Below are positions 7,211 through 15,887 of a stretch of DNA of 64,000 nt, piece by piece (the stretch's first letter is position 1; each line of letters begins with the position of its first letter). Below the pieces are notes generated by a model that saw only the letters and a list, made by a program, of their open reading frames with translations, did no database searches and was not told the DNA's origin. Position numbers and translations under genes: made by a program. The stretch covers positions 248,001 to 312,000 of the forward strand of contig BOKW01000003.1 of NCBI GenBank assembly GCA_016861185.1. Direction: 5' to 3'. The DNA comes from Betaproteobacteria bacterium. GTDB taxonomy: Bacteria > Pseudomonadota > Gammaproteobacteria > Burkholderiales > Burkholderiaceae_F.

Positions 7211-9328
7211 ATGGAGAAGAAGTCGGATCCGGGGACAGGTGGCAAGGGCGGTGCGCGGAAAGAGGCCGAGCGCGCCCCGGCGACCAACTTCATCCGCAAC
7301 ATCATTGCCGACGACCTGCTTCGCGGCACCTATGAAGACCGCAACTGGGCCGGCCGTCCCGGCGTCTACGACATCCACGAGAACGCGGCGAAGGATCCCG
7401 CGAAGATCCGCACGCGCTTTCCGCCCGAGCCGAACGGGTATCTGCACATCGGGCACGCCAAGTCGATCTGCCTGAACTTCGGCCTGGCGCGCGACTTCGG
7501 CGGGCGCTGCCACATGCGCTTCGACGACACCAATCCGGTCAAGGAAGACCAGGAGTACGTCGATTCGATCCTCGACGCGGTGCGCTGGCTCGGCTTCGAC
7601 TGGGAGCATCCGACACCCGCGGGCATCGAGCGCAACCTGTACCACGCCTCGGACTACTTCGAGGACATGTACCGCTTCGCCGAGCACCTGATCGCGACCG
7701 GCTACGCGTACGTGGACCAGCAGAGCGCCGAACAGATGCGAGAGACGCGCGGCACGCTGACCGAACCGGGCATCAACTCGCCGTACCGCGACCGGCCGAT
7801 CGAGGAGAACCTGCGGCTGTTCCGCGAGATGCGCGCCGGCAAACACGCCGAAGGCAGCATGGTGCTGCGCGCGAAGATCGACATGGGCTCGCCCAACATC
7901 AACATGCGCGACCCGGCGATCTACCGCATCCGCTTTGCCGAGCACCACATGACGGGCAACACGTGGTGCATCTACCCAATGTACGCGTACGCGCATCCGA
8001 TCGAGGACGCGCTGGAGAACATCACGCACTCGATCTGCACGCTGGAGTTCGAGGACCAGCGGCCGTTCTACGACTGGACGCTCGAGCGCATCGTGCCCGT
8101 GCTGCGCCGGCCGCAATTCGAGGCGGCGAAGCGCATGCTCGACGAGATCGCCGCGCAGGGCACCGAAGCCAAGCGCCAGTTCGCGCTGCGCTGCCGGAAC
8201 GTCGTCGAGAAACAGCGCGACAAGCTCGGCCACTCGCGCTACGAGCGGCGCGTCGAAGCGATGTTCGCGAGCTGGAGCAGGAACCCCGACCTCGCCGTGA
8301 ACGATGCCGACGAGCTGCTGAGGCTGCTGCGCGAGCACGCCGAGTGCTTCACGCCGCTGCTGCAGGCGGCGCTCGACGAGCGCAAACCCAACCCGTTCAT
8401 GCTGCCGCACCAGCACGAGTTCAACCGGCTCAATCTGACGTACGTCGTGATGAGCAAGCGCAAGCTGATCCAGCTCGTCGAGGACAGGCACGTCGAGGGC
8501 TGGGACGACCCGCGCATGCCGACGATCGTCGGGCTGCGCCGGCGCGGCTACACGCCGCAGTCGATCCAGCTCTTCATGGAGCGGATCGGCGTCAGCAAGA
8601 GCCTGCAATGGATCGACTACGCCGTGCTCGAACAGGCGCTGCGCGACGACTTAGACAGCAGGGCGCCGCGCGCCACCGCGGTGCTCAAGCCGATCAAACT
8701 GATCCTCGACAACTACCCCGCAGGCAAGACCGAGGACTGCGTGATCCCCGTGCATCCGCAGAAGCCCGAGATGGGCACGCGCACGATCCCCTTCGCGCGC
8801 GAGCTGTGGATCGAGGCGGACGACTTCATGGAGAACCCGCCGGCGGATTACTTTCGCCTGGCGCTGGGCAAGGACGGCGCGCCGGGCAACCCGGTGCGGC
8901 TGCGCTTCGCGTACGTGGTGCGCGCCACGCGCGTCGAGAAGGACGCCGCCGGCAACATCGTCGCCGTGCACGCCGAATACCTGCCCGAGACGCGCAGCGG
9001 CTCGCCGGGCCAGAGCAGCGTCAAGACCAGGACCGCCATCCACTGGCTGCCCGTGCACGCGAGCGTGCCCGCCGAAGTGCGCTTGTACGACCGCCTCTTC
9101 ACCGACCCGCAGCCCGACGCCGGCGAGAAGAACTACCTCGACCTGCTCAACCCCCACAGCAAGACCGTGCTGCGCGCCTACGTGGAAGCGTCGCTCGCCA
9201 ACGCGCAGCCCGACGACAAGTTCCAGTTCGAGCGCAACGGCTACTTCGTCGCGGACCGGAAGGACCACACGCGCGAGAAGCCGGTGTTCAATCTGGCGGT
9301 GACGTTGAAGGATTCGTGGGGCAAGTAG
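7211..9328 (+). CDS. glnS: Glutaminyl-tRNA synthetase with internal insertion
   Basis: A 705-residue class I aminoacyl-tRNA synthetase that charges tRNA-Gln with glutamine in the cytoplasm. The ATP-site signature HIGHAKS is at 79-85 and the KMSKS equivalent VMSKRK at 413-418. RTRFPPEPNGYLHIGH and RFDDTNPVKEDQEYV are GlnRS-specific. The C-terminal anticodon-binding barrels end in FQFERNGYFVAD and FNLAVTLKDSW. E. coli GlnRS is about 554 residues. Here roughly 105 residues (about 293-397) are inserted between DWTLERI and PHQHEFNRLNL, inside the catalytic half, with no frame break. The start is ATG 7211, as upstream in-frame sequence is antisense of other genes. The 3' end is duplicated in decayed form at 10158-10397. 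Confidence 0.95.
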   Translation: MEKKSDPGTGGKGGARKEAERAPATNFIRNIIADDLLRGTYEDRNWAGRPGVYDIHENAAKDPAKIRTRFPPEPNGYLHIGHAKSICLNFGLARDFGGRCHMRFDDTNPVKEDQEYVDSILDAVRWLGFDWEHPTPAGIERNLYHASDYFEDMYRFAEHLIATGYAYVDQQSAEQMRETRGTLTEPGINSPYRDRPIEENLRLFREMRAGKHAEGSMVLRAKIDMGSPNINMRDPAIYRIRFAEHHMTGNTWCIYPMYAYAHPIEDALENITHSICTLEFEDQRPFYDWTLERIVPVLRRPQFEAAKRMLDEIAAQGTEAKRQFALRCRNVVEKQRDKLGHSRYERRVEAMFASWSRNPDLAVNDADELLRLLREHAECFTPLLQAALDERKPNPFMLPHQHEFNRLNLTYVVMSKRKLIQLVEDRHVEGWDDPRMPTIVGLRRRGYTPQSIQLFMERIGVSKSLQWIDYAVLEQALRDDLDSRAPRATAVLKPIKLILDNYPAGKTEDCVIPVHPQKPEMGTRTIPFARELWIEADDFMENPPADYFRLALGKDGAPGNPVRLRFAYVVRATRVEKDAAGNIVAVHAEYLPETRSGSPGQSSVKTRTAIHWLPVHASVPAEVRLYDRLFTDPQPDAGEKNYLDLLNPHSKTVLRAYVEASLANAQPDDKFQFERNGYFVADRKDHTREKPVFNLAVTLKDSWGK

Positions 9329-9329
9329 C

Positions 9330-9372
9330 CCCCGGCCCGCATCAGCGGGAGAGGGGTTGGGGTGAGGGCCGA
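9330..9372. repeat. GGGAGAGGGGTTGGGGTGAGGG repeat (type B, copy 1)
   Basis: Directly after the glnS stop lies GGGAGAGGGGTTGGGGTGAG with a short partner CCCCGGCCCGC upstream. The same motif occurs as an inverted pair at 63093-63191. It is a dispersed intergenic repeat. Confidence 0.7.
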
Positions 9373-9438
9373 CCACGAGCACGCCGGAGTTGGCGCGTTT
9401 GCCGAACTGGGTGACCGCGAGCGCTGACCGATGGCGCT

Positions 9439-9457
9439 TGCTCCCATTTCGGGAGCA
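9439..9457. promoter_or_regulatory. Palindromic operator upstream of higBA
   Basis: TGCTCCC-ATTTC-GGGAGCA is a perfect 7-bp inverted repeat centred 24 bp before the higB start. It is the expected place for autorepression by the antitoxin, which has a helix-turn-helix domain. Binding itself is inferred. Confidence 0.6.
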
Positions 9458-9471
9458 TGCTAGCCTGCCGC

Positions 9472-9765
9472 ATGCGCGTGATCGCCATCGGCACGCTGCG
9501 CGAGTTCTGGCGTAGGCACCCGGACGCGGAGGTGCCGCTGAGGGCGTGGTTTGCCGAGGCATCGCGCGCGCAATGGCGGACACCCGGCGACATCAAGGCT
9601 TCGCACCGCAACGCAAGCTTCCTGGCCAACAATCGCGTGGTGTTCAACATCAAAGGCAACGAGTATCGGCTGGTGGTGGCGGTCCACTACAACCGCGGAC
9701 TGATGTTCGTCAGGTTCGTCGGCACGCACCGTGAGTACGACCGCATCGATGCCGCCACGATCTGA
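9472..9765 (+). CDS. higB: HigB-type toxin (mRNA interferase)
   Basis: A 97-residue RelE-superfamily toxin. It shows the HigB pattern WRTPGDIKASHRNASFL, VVFNIKGNEYRLVVAV and a terminal VGTHREYD. HigB toxins cut mRNA on the ribosome. The start is ATG 9472, just after the palindromic operator. The toxin comes first and the antitoxin starts 9 bp after its stop, the usual higBA order. The pair lies between glnS and a decayed copy of the glnS 3' end, which suggests it arrived by insertion. Confidence 0.9.
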   Translation: MRVIAIGTLREFWRRHPDAEVPLRAWFAEASRAQWRTPGDIKASHRNASFLANNRVVFNIKGNEYRLVVAVHYNRGLMFVRFVGTHREYDRIDAATI

Positions 9766-9774
9766 GGGCTTCAC

Positions 9775-10149
9775 ATGCAACTGCGACCGATCCGCACCAA
9801 ACGCGAATATGCAGCAGCGCTGCGCGAAGCGGAGCGCCTCTGGGACGCGCCCGAGAAGTCGCCCGAAGCCGAGCAGCTCGAAGTGCTGTCGCTGCTGATC
9901 GAGGACTACGAACGCCGGCACTTCCCGATCGACAGCCCGGACCCGATCGACTTCCTGCTGAACGTGATGGAGTGGCGGGGGCTCAAGCGCAAGGACCTGG
10001 AGCCGTACCTCGGTTCGCGCGCACGCGTGGCCGAAGTGCTGAACCGCATTCGACCGCTGTCGCTCGAAATGATTCGCCGGCTGGCCACCGGACTGAAGCT
10101 GCCGGCCGACGTGCTGATCCGCAGCTACGAGCTGAAGCAGGCGGCATAG
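9775..10149 (+). CDS. higA: HigA-type antitoxin
   Basis: A 124-residue antitoxin. The C-terminal half is a helix-turn-helix (MEWRGLKRKDLEPYLGSRAR, then VLNRIRPLSLEMIRRLATGL) as in HigA/MqsA-type repressors. The N-terminal half should wrap the toxin. GAGGG before ATG 9775 gives a good ribosome site. It neutralises HigB and probably represses the operon through the palindrome at 9439-9457. Confidence 0.9.
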   Translation: MQLRPIRTKREYAAALREAERLWDAPEKSPEAEQLEVLSLLIEDYERRHFPIDSPDPIDFLLNVMEWRGLKRKDLEPYLGSRARVAEVLNRIRPLSLEMIRRLATGLKLPADVLIRSYELKQAA

Positions 10150-10157
10150 TGTCGCAG

Positions 10158-10397
10158 CGAACGGCCCTTCACCGATCGACAGCCCGACGCCGGCGAGAAA
10201 ACTGCGTCGCCCTGCTGAATCCCCAGTGCAAGACCGTGCTACGTGCCTGCGTCGAATCCTCGCTTGCCTATGCGGCACCTGACGACAAGTCCCAATTCGA
10301 GCGCAACGACTACTTCGTCGCAGATCGGAAGGAGCACACGCGCCAAGAGCCGGTGTTCAATCTGGCAGTGACGATGATGGATTCATCGGTCAGGTGA
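10158..10397 (+). pseudogene. Decayed duplicate of the glnS 3' end
   Basis: This stretch is homologous to the last about 230 bp of glnS (about 9090-9328). In translation it keeps LLNPQCKTVLRACVESSLAY, DDKSQFERNDYFVADRKEHT and EPVFNLAVTMMDS, clearly the GlnRS C-terminus. There is no start and a codon-level indel near GEKNYLD. The copy has many substitutions, so the duplication is not recent. Together with intact glnS it brackets the higBA pair, the pattern left when a mobile segment enters the 3' end of a gene and brings or duplicates part of it. Confidence 0.88.
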
Positions 10398-10451
10398 CAG
10401 GCTCTCGGAGTCGTCGTTTCACCGGTTCGGAGCTCACTTTTCAATCTGGGA

Positions 10452-11546
10452 GTGCTGTGCGTGCCCTATTGCGACACAAGAAAGACAAGAGTCCACGCAA
10501 CGAGTATTGCGGCCGTTGACGTATTCTGTGGCGTCGGTGGACTCAGCTATGGCCTGTTGAAGGCCGGCATTCACATAGTCGCCGGTTTCGATCTTGATCC
10601 GCGCTGCAAGTATGCATTCGAATCGAATGTCGGCGCGCCTTTTGTCCTTAAGGACGTCAGAAGACTCACCGGCGCGACGTTGTCAAAGTTATACCCGCCA
10701 CGCTCGCTCCGCCTCCTCGCGGGTTGCGCGCCTTGCCAGCCGTTCTCTCCGTTCACGCGAGGAATCGACACATCTAGAACGACAGAGTGGAGCCTCCTTG
10801 AGGAGTTCGGTCGCCTCGCGGTCGAACTTCGACCGCATCTGATAACAATGGAGAATGTCCCCGACCTAGCCTCACGACCACCATTCGTCTCGTTCGTTGA
10901 TCTACTTGAGGGCTTTGGCTATTGCGTCATCTATAAGTCCGTCTTTTGCCCCGAGTTCGGCGTGCCTCAGTACAGACGCAGGCTCGTTCTGATCGCGTCG
11001 CGAATCAGCGAACCGTTACTACCTGTAGGCAACTACGACCGTCGGCGGTATCGAACGGTGCGCGATGCGATCGCATCCCTGCCTTCGTTGCGCGCCGGAG
11101 AAGTGAACAGCAGAGACCCTTTGCATTGGGCGCGTTCTCTCACGAACATCAACCTCGAGCGTATCAAGCACTCGCGCCCAGGTGGTACGTGGCGGGATTG
11201 GCCGCATGAACTGCGCGCGCCTTGTCACAGGCGATCCAGTGGTGCCTCGTACCAGAGCGTCTATGCACGAATGAAGTGGGACGAGCCGTCACCGACGATC
11301 ACTACCCAGTCGTACAACTTCGGAACTGGCCGCTTCGGACATCCAGAGCAACACAGGTCCATAACGCTACGCGAAGCAGCGCTGCTCCAAAGCTTTCCCA
11401 GAACCTATCGCTTTGTGCGGAGAGGTGAGAAGGTCGAAATGGCCCCAGTCGGTCGATTGATCGGCAATGCAGTCCCTCCGCTTCTTGGAAAGGCCATTGG
11501 AAAAGCCATCATTGCATCCGCAAAGCGTCGCGTACGCTCTCGCTGA
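10452..11546 (+). CDS. DNA (cytosine-5) methyltransferase
   Basis: A 364-residue C5-cytosine methyltransferase. Motif I is AVDVFCGVGGLSYGLLKAG (21-39), motif IV GCAPCQPFSPF with catalytic Cys95, motif VI ENVPDL (134-139), motif VIII QYRRRLVLIASR, and motif X GNAVPP near the end. The target-recognition region lies between VIII and IX. It methylates cytosine in an unknown sequence. GTG 10452 is the longest start and is weakly supported; a later start is possible since motif I begins at residue 21. Base composition is visibly less GC-rich than the flanks. It begins a cassette with the GHKL ATPase (8 bp downstream) and Vsr. Confidence 0.92.
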   Translation: MLCVPYCDTRKTRVHATSIAAVDVFCGVGGLSYGLLKAGIHIVAGFDLDPRCKYAFESNVGAPFVLKDVRRLTGATLSKLYPPRSLRLLAGCAPCQPFSPFTRGIDTSRTTEWSLLEEFGRLAVELRPHLITMENVPDLASRPPFVSFVDLLEGFGYCVIYKSVFCPEFGVPQYRRRLVLIASRISEPLLPVGNYDRRRYRTVRDAIASLPSLRAGEVNSRDPLHWARSLTNINLERIKHSRPGGTWRDWPHELRAPCHRRSSGASYQSVYARMKWDEPSPTITTQSYNFGTGRFGHPEQHRSITLREAALLQSFPRTYRFVRRGEKVEMAPVGRLIGNAVPPLLGKAIGKAIIASAKRRVRSR

Positions 11547-11554
11547 GGAACGCT

Positions 11555-13543
11555 ATGGAGTCTCCGTATGAAATGCGCCTTGACCTTCGAGTGCTTGATC
11601 ACCTTGGGATCAAGCTCTACAGCAACGCTGCTGCGGTCCTTTCTGAGGCTGTTGCAAACTCGTGGGACGCGGAAGCGACGTTTGTATCCATCAGGCTCAG
11701 CCAAGGCTCCATCGAAATCGAAGATGATGGCCTCGGCATGAACCTCGCTCAGATAAATGGACGATTCCTGACGGTCGGCTATGACAAACGGCATGTCGAA
11801 GGCGAGGTGTCACCCGCGAAGAAGCGCCCGTTCATGGGTAGAAAGGGGATCGGAAAACTCGCCCTATTCTCCATCGCCGACACAATCGAGATTGATAGTC
11901 GCGCCGTCGGTGGAGAGGCTCATGCTTTCCGAATGAAGACGGCGGATATTCGGACCGCAATGCAAGCGACCAAGGAGTACAGACCAGTGCCATTAAGTCC
12001 CACACGGACAGAACAGGGGACGCTCATTCGCCTTTTGGACCTGAAGAGACGCGCGACAGCCGCGACCGAGAGCGGCTTACGAAAGCGCATCGCTCGTCGC
12101 TTCACGATAATTGGCTATGAAGGCACGAACGGCGATCGATTCAACGTCGAGATCAATGGAAACCCCGTTGGACCTCACGACCGAGATGACCTCAACAAGC
12201 TGGAGTTCCTTTGGGAGTTTGGATCCGAAGAGCGGCTTCGTGTCGAGAGTGTGCCCCGACTCAAGAAACGTCACTTGCGCCCAGGCGTCGTGACCGAGCA
12301 GAAGGCTGATTGGATGGTCCGCGGATGGTTCGGCACTGTTGCGGAGCCCAAACAGTTGAAGTCAAGCGAAAGCGGCTCGCTTAACACACTGACTGTCGTG
12401 GCGCGAGGTCGACTGATTCAGGAAAACATCCTCGACAAGCTCAACTTCAATAGGCTCATGAGCAACTATCTCACGGGTCAGATCGAGGCTGATTTCTTGG
12501 ACGCCCCTGGGCTTGAGGACATCGCAACCAGCGATCGACAACGATTGATTGAGGATGATGAGCGGTACGTAGCTCTGACTCATTTTCTTCGGTCCGAACT
12601 GGTCGCTGTTTCTGATCAATGGACCGAGATGCGTAACGAGGTACGCGGTAAGCAGGCGGAAGAAGAGAATCCTGCTTTGAAGGAGTGGCTACAGGGGCTG
12701 CCCGAGGGGCAGGTGCCAGCTGCTAGGCGACTCCTCGGGTTGATCCAAGGTGTTGAGCTTGAGGACGAGTCTGAGAGACGCGATCTTTTCAGAGCAGGCC
12801 TTACGGCCTTTGAACGGTTGCGACTCCGGGAGGAATCTCACAAGCTGGGAGAACAGAAAGCGCTAACCGCAGAGCAACTTCTTCCTCTGCTTGCCGATCT
12901 AGCGAGCCTGGAAGCCGCGATGTACAGTGACATCGTCCGGTCGCGCTTGGATGTCATACGGAAGTTCGAGGGGTTGGTCGATGGGAATGCGAAGGAGAAG
13001 GTACTGCAGGAACACCTCTTCAAGAATCTCTGGTTGCTTGATCCTGGCTGGGAGCGGGCGACTGAGTCACCAAGGATCGAGCAGACACTCAAGAACGAAT
13101 TCATGGATTTCGCCGACGACCTCGATGAGGAGCAGTCCAAGGGCCGTATCGACATCCGCTACCGAACTAATGCAGGCGAGCACATACTCGTCGAGCTAAA
13201 GCGCGCGCACCGCCAGATGTCGGTGCCAGAGCTAATAGAGCAAGGCTCGAAGTATGTGAGCGCGTTGAAGACGCTTCTGGCGCGACAAAACAACTCAACG
13301 CCTTCAATCACGCTCGTCTTCTTGCTCGGTAGGGCAGTGAAGGAAGAGCGTGATCCGCACCTCGGCCGGAACTATGTAGCCGAGAGTCTCCAACCACTGC
13401 GTGCCCGCGTGATGTATTACGACCAGCTGATTAACCAGGCCCAGGCTCAATACGCAGCGTACTTGGAGCGGCAGAAGGATAAGGATAAAGTCGGCGCGCT
13501 TCTGGAGCGCATCGAAGCCACCAAACAAGCAAAATCAGATTGA
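11555..13543 (+). CDS. GHKL ATPase with C-terminal nuclease-like domain
   Basis: A 662-residue protein starting 8 bp after the methyltransferase. The N-terminus is a GHKL (Hsp90/MutL/MORC-type) ATPase: EAVANSWDA (Asn35), DDGLGM (57-62) and GRKGIGKLAL (95-104). The middle (about 330-480) is helical. The C-terminus has IDIRY-x-ILVELKR, giving Asp533 and Glu547-x-Lys549, the spacing of a PD-(D/E)xK nuclease. Such MutL/MORC-like ATPases are known beside cytosine methyltransferases and Vsr in restriction-modification-type loci, where the ATPase protein is taken to be the restriction effector. That role is inferred here. Its last 9 bp overlap the convergent vsr gene. Confidence 0.85.
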   Translation: MESPYEMRLDLRVLDHLGIKLYSNAAAVLSEAVANSWDAEATFVSIRLSQGSIEIEDDGLGMNLAQINGRFLTVGYDKRHVEGEVSPAKKRPFMGRKGIGKLALFSIADTIEIDSRAVGGEAHAFRMKTADIRTAMQATKEYRPVPLSPTRTEQGTLIRLLDLKRRATAATESGLRKRIARRFTIIGYEGTNGDRFNVEINGNPVGPHDRDDLNKLEFLWEFGSEERLRVESVPRLKKRHLRPGVVTEQKADWMVRGWFGTVAEPKQLKSSESGSLNTLTVVARGRLIQENILDKLNFNRLMSNYLTGQIEADFLDAPGLEDIATSDRQRLIEDDERYVALTHFLRSELVAVSDQWTEMRNEVRGKQAEEENPALKEWLQGLPEGQVPAARRLLGLIQGVELEDESERRDLFRAGLTAFERLRLREESHKLGEQKALTAEQLLPLLADLASLEAAMYSDIVRSRLDVIRKFEGLVDGNAKEKVLQEHLFKNLWLLDPGWERATESPRIEQTLKNEFMDFADDLDEEQSKGRIDIRYRTNAGEHILVELKRAHRQMSVPELIEQGSKYVSALKTLLARQNNSTPSITLVFLLGRAVKEERDPHLGRNYVAESLQPLRARVMYYDQLINQAQAQYAAYLERQKDKDKVGALLERIEATKQAKSD

Positions 13544-13948
13544 AATCAACGCGCGCCGGATGCGGCGGACGACTTTCTTCTGGTCATCGAGTTCGTGCTC
13601 CCAGATGCGGAGGACCCTCCATCCTCGGGATCGAAGATCCTTGTTGTTCCTCTTGTCGCGACGCCTGTTGGCGGCGGCCTTCGCGAACCAGAACGCTGCG
13701 TTTCGCTTCGGAGCCGTATAGCACCACGGACAGCAGTGCCAAAAACAGCCGTCAACGAACACAGCCAAGCGTGCATCGCGAAAGACGAAGTCCGGAGTTC
13801 CAGGTAGAGGCGCGTGTCTGCGCCAACCGTGAATGGCATTGCGTCTGAGGATTTCGACGAGTCGAAGCTCAGTTGTTCGGTTACGGCGACCCTTCACCTG
13901 ACCCATCAGTCGAGAGCGCTCCTTAGTCGTTTGAAGTCTCTGCTGCAT
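13535..13948 (-). CDS. vsr: Vsr very-short-patch-repair endonuclease
   Basis: A 137-residue Vsr-family nuclease with the ordered signatures RSRLMGQVKGRRNRTTEL, LPGTPDFVFRDARLAVFVDG, CFWHCCPWC (zinc and active-site region), FWFAKAAANRRRD and GWRVLRIWEHEL. It nicks beside T:G mismatches formed when 5-methylcytosine deaminates, so it protects the genome of a cell carrying the neighbouring 5mC methyltransferase. It converges with the ATPase gene with a 9-bp overlap. The start at 13948 gives the usual N-terminus before RSRLM. Confidence 0.93.
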   Translation of the reverse strand: MQQRLQTTKERSRLMGQVKGRRNRTTELRLVEILRRNAIHGWRRHAPLPGTPDFVFRDARLAVFVDGCFWHCCPWCYTAPKRNAAFWFAKAAANRRRDKRNNKDLRSRGWRVLRIWEHELDDQKKVVRRIRRALISI

Positions 13949-14543
13949 TTGGCCCCGCTCCGCCCATCCGGTTGCGTCGCGCGTCGCACGAGTTCGCGTG
14001 TTGGCGTCCGTCAGTGCCTCGTCTGTGCGAATGTGCCCGAGCGCCAGGGGACACTAGCAGCCCTGCAGCGCCCTTTGCGGGTTGAGGCTAAGGTGCATTG
14101 TGCATCGGAGGTACTTGTTGTCCAGGACGCGCACTCGCAGTGAATGTCGGCACGGCCGCTATGCGAGGGCTACGCGCTGATCCCATCGCATTCGGCCGGT
14201 GCCGCGCAGTCCCAGAATTCGCCGCGACGCGATCCTGTGTGGTCGCGAAGCCGTTTCGCGTGCGGAGACCAACGGCCCCTGGTGACCCGTTCCACGGAGT
14301 CACATCGATACCGCAGATCAGCCTCTTGGGCGGATCCGATCAGGGCGGTTCGGCGAGCAGCATCACCGACGCGCCGGCGATGCTGCTCAAAGAGCACACT
14401 TCAAAGCCAACCCCACCAACCAGCCCTCAAGCAGTTGGACCCCTACCCATCGGATGGCACGACAGAAGGAGGCAGGTCACGTCGGCTTCACAGCGCGCCG
14501 AACCCATCTGCCAACCAGATCGACCGGTCAGACGGCGGCTTGT
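13949..14543. other. Gene-free stretch at the island's right border
   Basis: About 600 bp between vsr and the cysteine-synthase-like gene. Open frames exist on both strands but none has a family motif or a clear ribosome site. Composition shifts back towards the GC-rich host here. No tRNA, integrase remnant or long repeat was recognised. The vsr promoter should lie at its left end. Confidence 0.5.
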
Positions 14544-15479
14544 TCAACCGGAAGCGTAGAGATCCGTCGACAAGTACTTGAGCCCCGAATCGCACGCCAG
14601 CGTCGCCACGGTTCGCCCCGGCCCGAGGCGCTGGGCGATCTGAAAGGCGGCCAGCACGTTCGCCCCGGTCGAGGTGCCGGCGAACAGCGCCTCCTCGCGC
14701 GCGAGGCGGCGCGCCATGTCCTTGGCCTCGGCGGTGGAAATCTGCACGATCTCGTCGGCGAGGCCGGGACGCCAGATCGGCGGCACGAAACCCGGACCCA
14801 CGCCTTCGATCTTGTGCGCGCCCGGCGCGCCGCCCGAGAGCACCGCCGACTCGGCGGGTTCGACCGCGACGATGCGCACCGCGGGGTCGTGCGCGCGCAG
14901 CGCGCTCGCGACGCCGGTGATGCACTGCGCGGTGCCGACGGACTGCACGAACGCGTCGAGCCGTCCGCCCGACTGTTCCCACAGCTCGTCGGCGAGCGGT
15001 ACGTAGCCGGCCGCCGCGTCGGGGTTGTTGAACTGGTCCGCGTAGAACGCGCCGGGCGCGGCGGCGAGTTCGGCCGCCTTGGCGATCATGCGCTGGATCA
15101 GCGCCTTCGTCGTACGCCCGCCTTCGCTCGGCAGCTCGATCACGGTGGCACCGAGCGCGCGCATGTGATCGCGTTTCTCGCGGCTGAAGGCATCGGACGA
15201 AACCAGCGTGATCGGGTAGCCCAGCGCCGCGCACACGAACGCGAGCGAGGTGCCGGTGCTGCCGCCGGTGTACTCGACCACCGTGCCGCCGGGCCGCAGC
15301 TTGCCCGACGCGAGCGCGCCTTCGACCACCGCGCGCGCCATGCGGTCCTTCATGCTGCCGGTGGGGTTCTGGCCCTCGAGCTTCACCAGCACGCGCGCGC
15401 AGCCGGGCGGCACCACGCGCCGCAGTTCGACCACGGGTGTCGCGCCGATCGTGGCGAGGATGCCGGGTGTCGTGCTCAT
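14544..15479 (-). CDS. PLP-dependent cysteine synthase family protein
   Basis: A 311-residue fold-type II PLP enzyme. The Schiff-base lysine is Lys44 in NPTGSMKDRMA, and the phosphate/substrate loop is TGGSTGTS (71-78). GVGPGFVPPIW and EEALFAGTSTGANV are typical of CysK/CysM relatives. Family members join O-acetylserine and sulfide to make cysteine, but many paralogues use other nucleophiles or act as lyases, so no symbol is given. AGGAG lies a few bases before ATG 15479. It is transcribed away from the remnant NTF2-like fragment. Confidence 0.85.
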   Translation of the reverse strand: MSTTPGILATIGATPVVELRRVVPPGCARVLVKLEGQNPTGSMKDRMARAVVEGALASGKLRPGGTVVEYTGGSTGTSLAFVCAALGYPITLVSSDAFSREKRDHMRALGATVIELPSEGGRTTKALIQRMIAKAAELAAAPGAFYADQFNNPDAAAGYVPLADELWEQSGGRLDAFVQSVGTAQCITGVASALRAHDPAVRIVAVEPAESAVLSGGAPGAHKIEGVGPGFVPPIWRPGLADEIVQISTAEAKDMARRLAREEALFAGTSTGANVLAAFQIAQRLGPGRTVATLACDSGLKYLSTDLYASG

Positions 15480-15569
15480 GGGTGTCTCCTGCGCAGCGCG
15501 CGCCGCGTGCAATCTGCACGCGATCGGGACGACGGACGCGCGGGCCGGCGTCCGCACACCTGCATGCGA

Positions 15570-15713
15570 TCAGTGCCTGGGCGCGATCTTGCCCGCAAAC
15601 GACTGCGCCGCGATCATGCCGTCGCGCACGATGAAGGTGTCGGTGGCGAACTCGTACACGTTGTCCGCGGTCTCGGCCGAAGCTGGCCATTGTTCGCCGG
15701 CATCGGCCTGCAT
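15570..15713 (-). pseudogene. Remnant of an NTF2/SnoaL-like protein
   Basis: A 47-codon minus-strand frame ends in YEFATDTFIVRDGMIAAQSF followed by AGKIAPRH. That is the final beta-strand pair of NTF2-like (SnoaL) proteins, which are normally about 120-150 residues. The N-terminal two thirds are missing and no homologous sequence is evident upstream. It is therefore read as a truncated relic, though a tiny expressed peptide cannot be excluded. Confidence 0.45.
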
Positions 15714-15887
15714 GCTTCACCGGGCGTCCGGCGGACTTGCCTGTGCGTCCGCCGTTGAGCGCAGTGACCAGGCACGAACGGCGCAAGGCGGCCGCCCGCG
15801 GGAGCCGGGCATCCGACCCCGCGGGTGCCATGCCGGTTTCGTACCGAACGCGACGAAGCCGCGAATGACGGCCGTGCCCGGCGTGCG

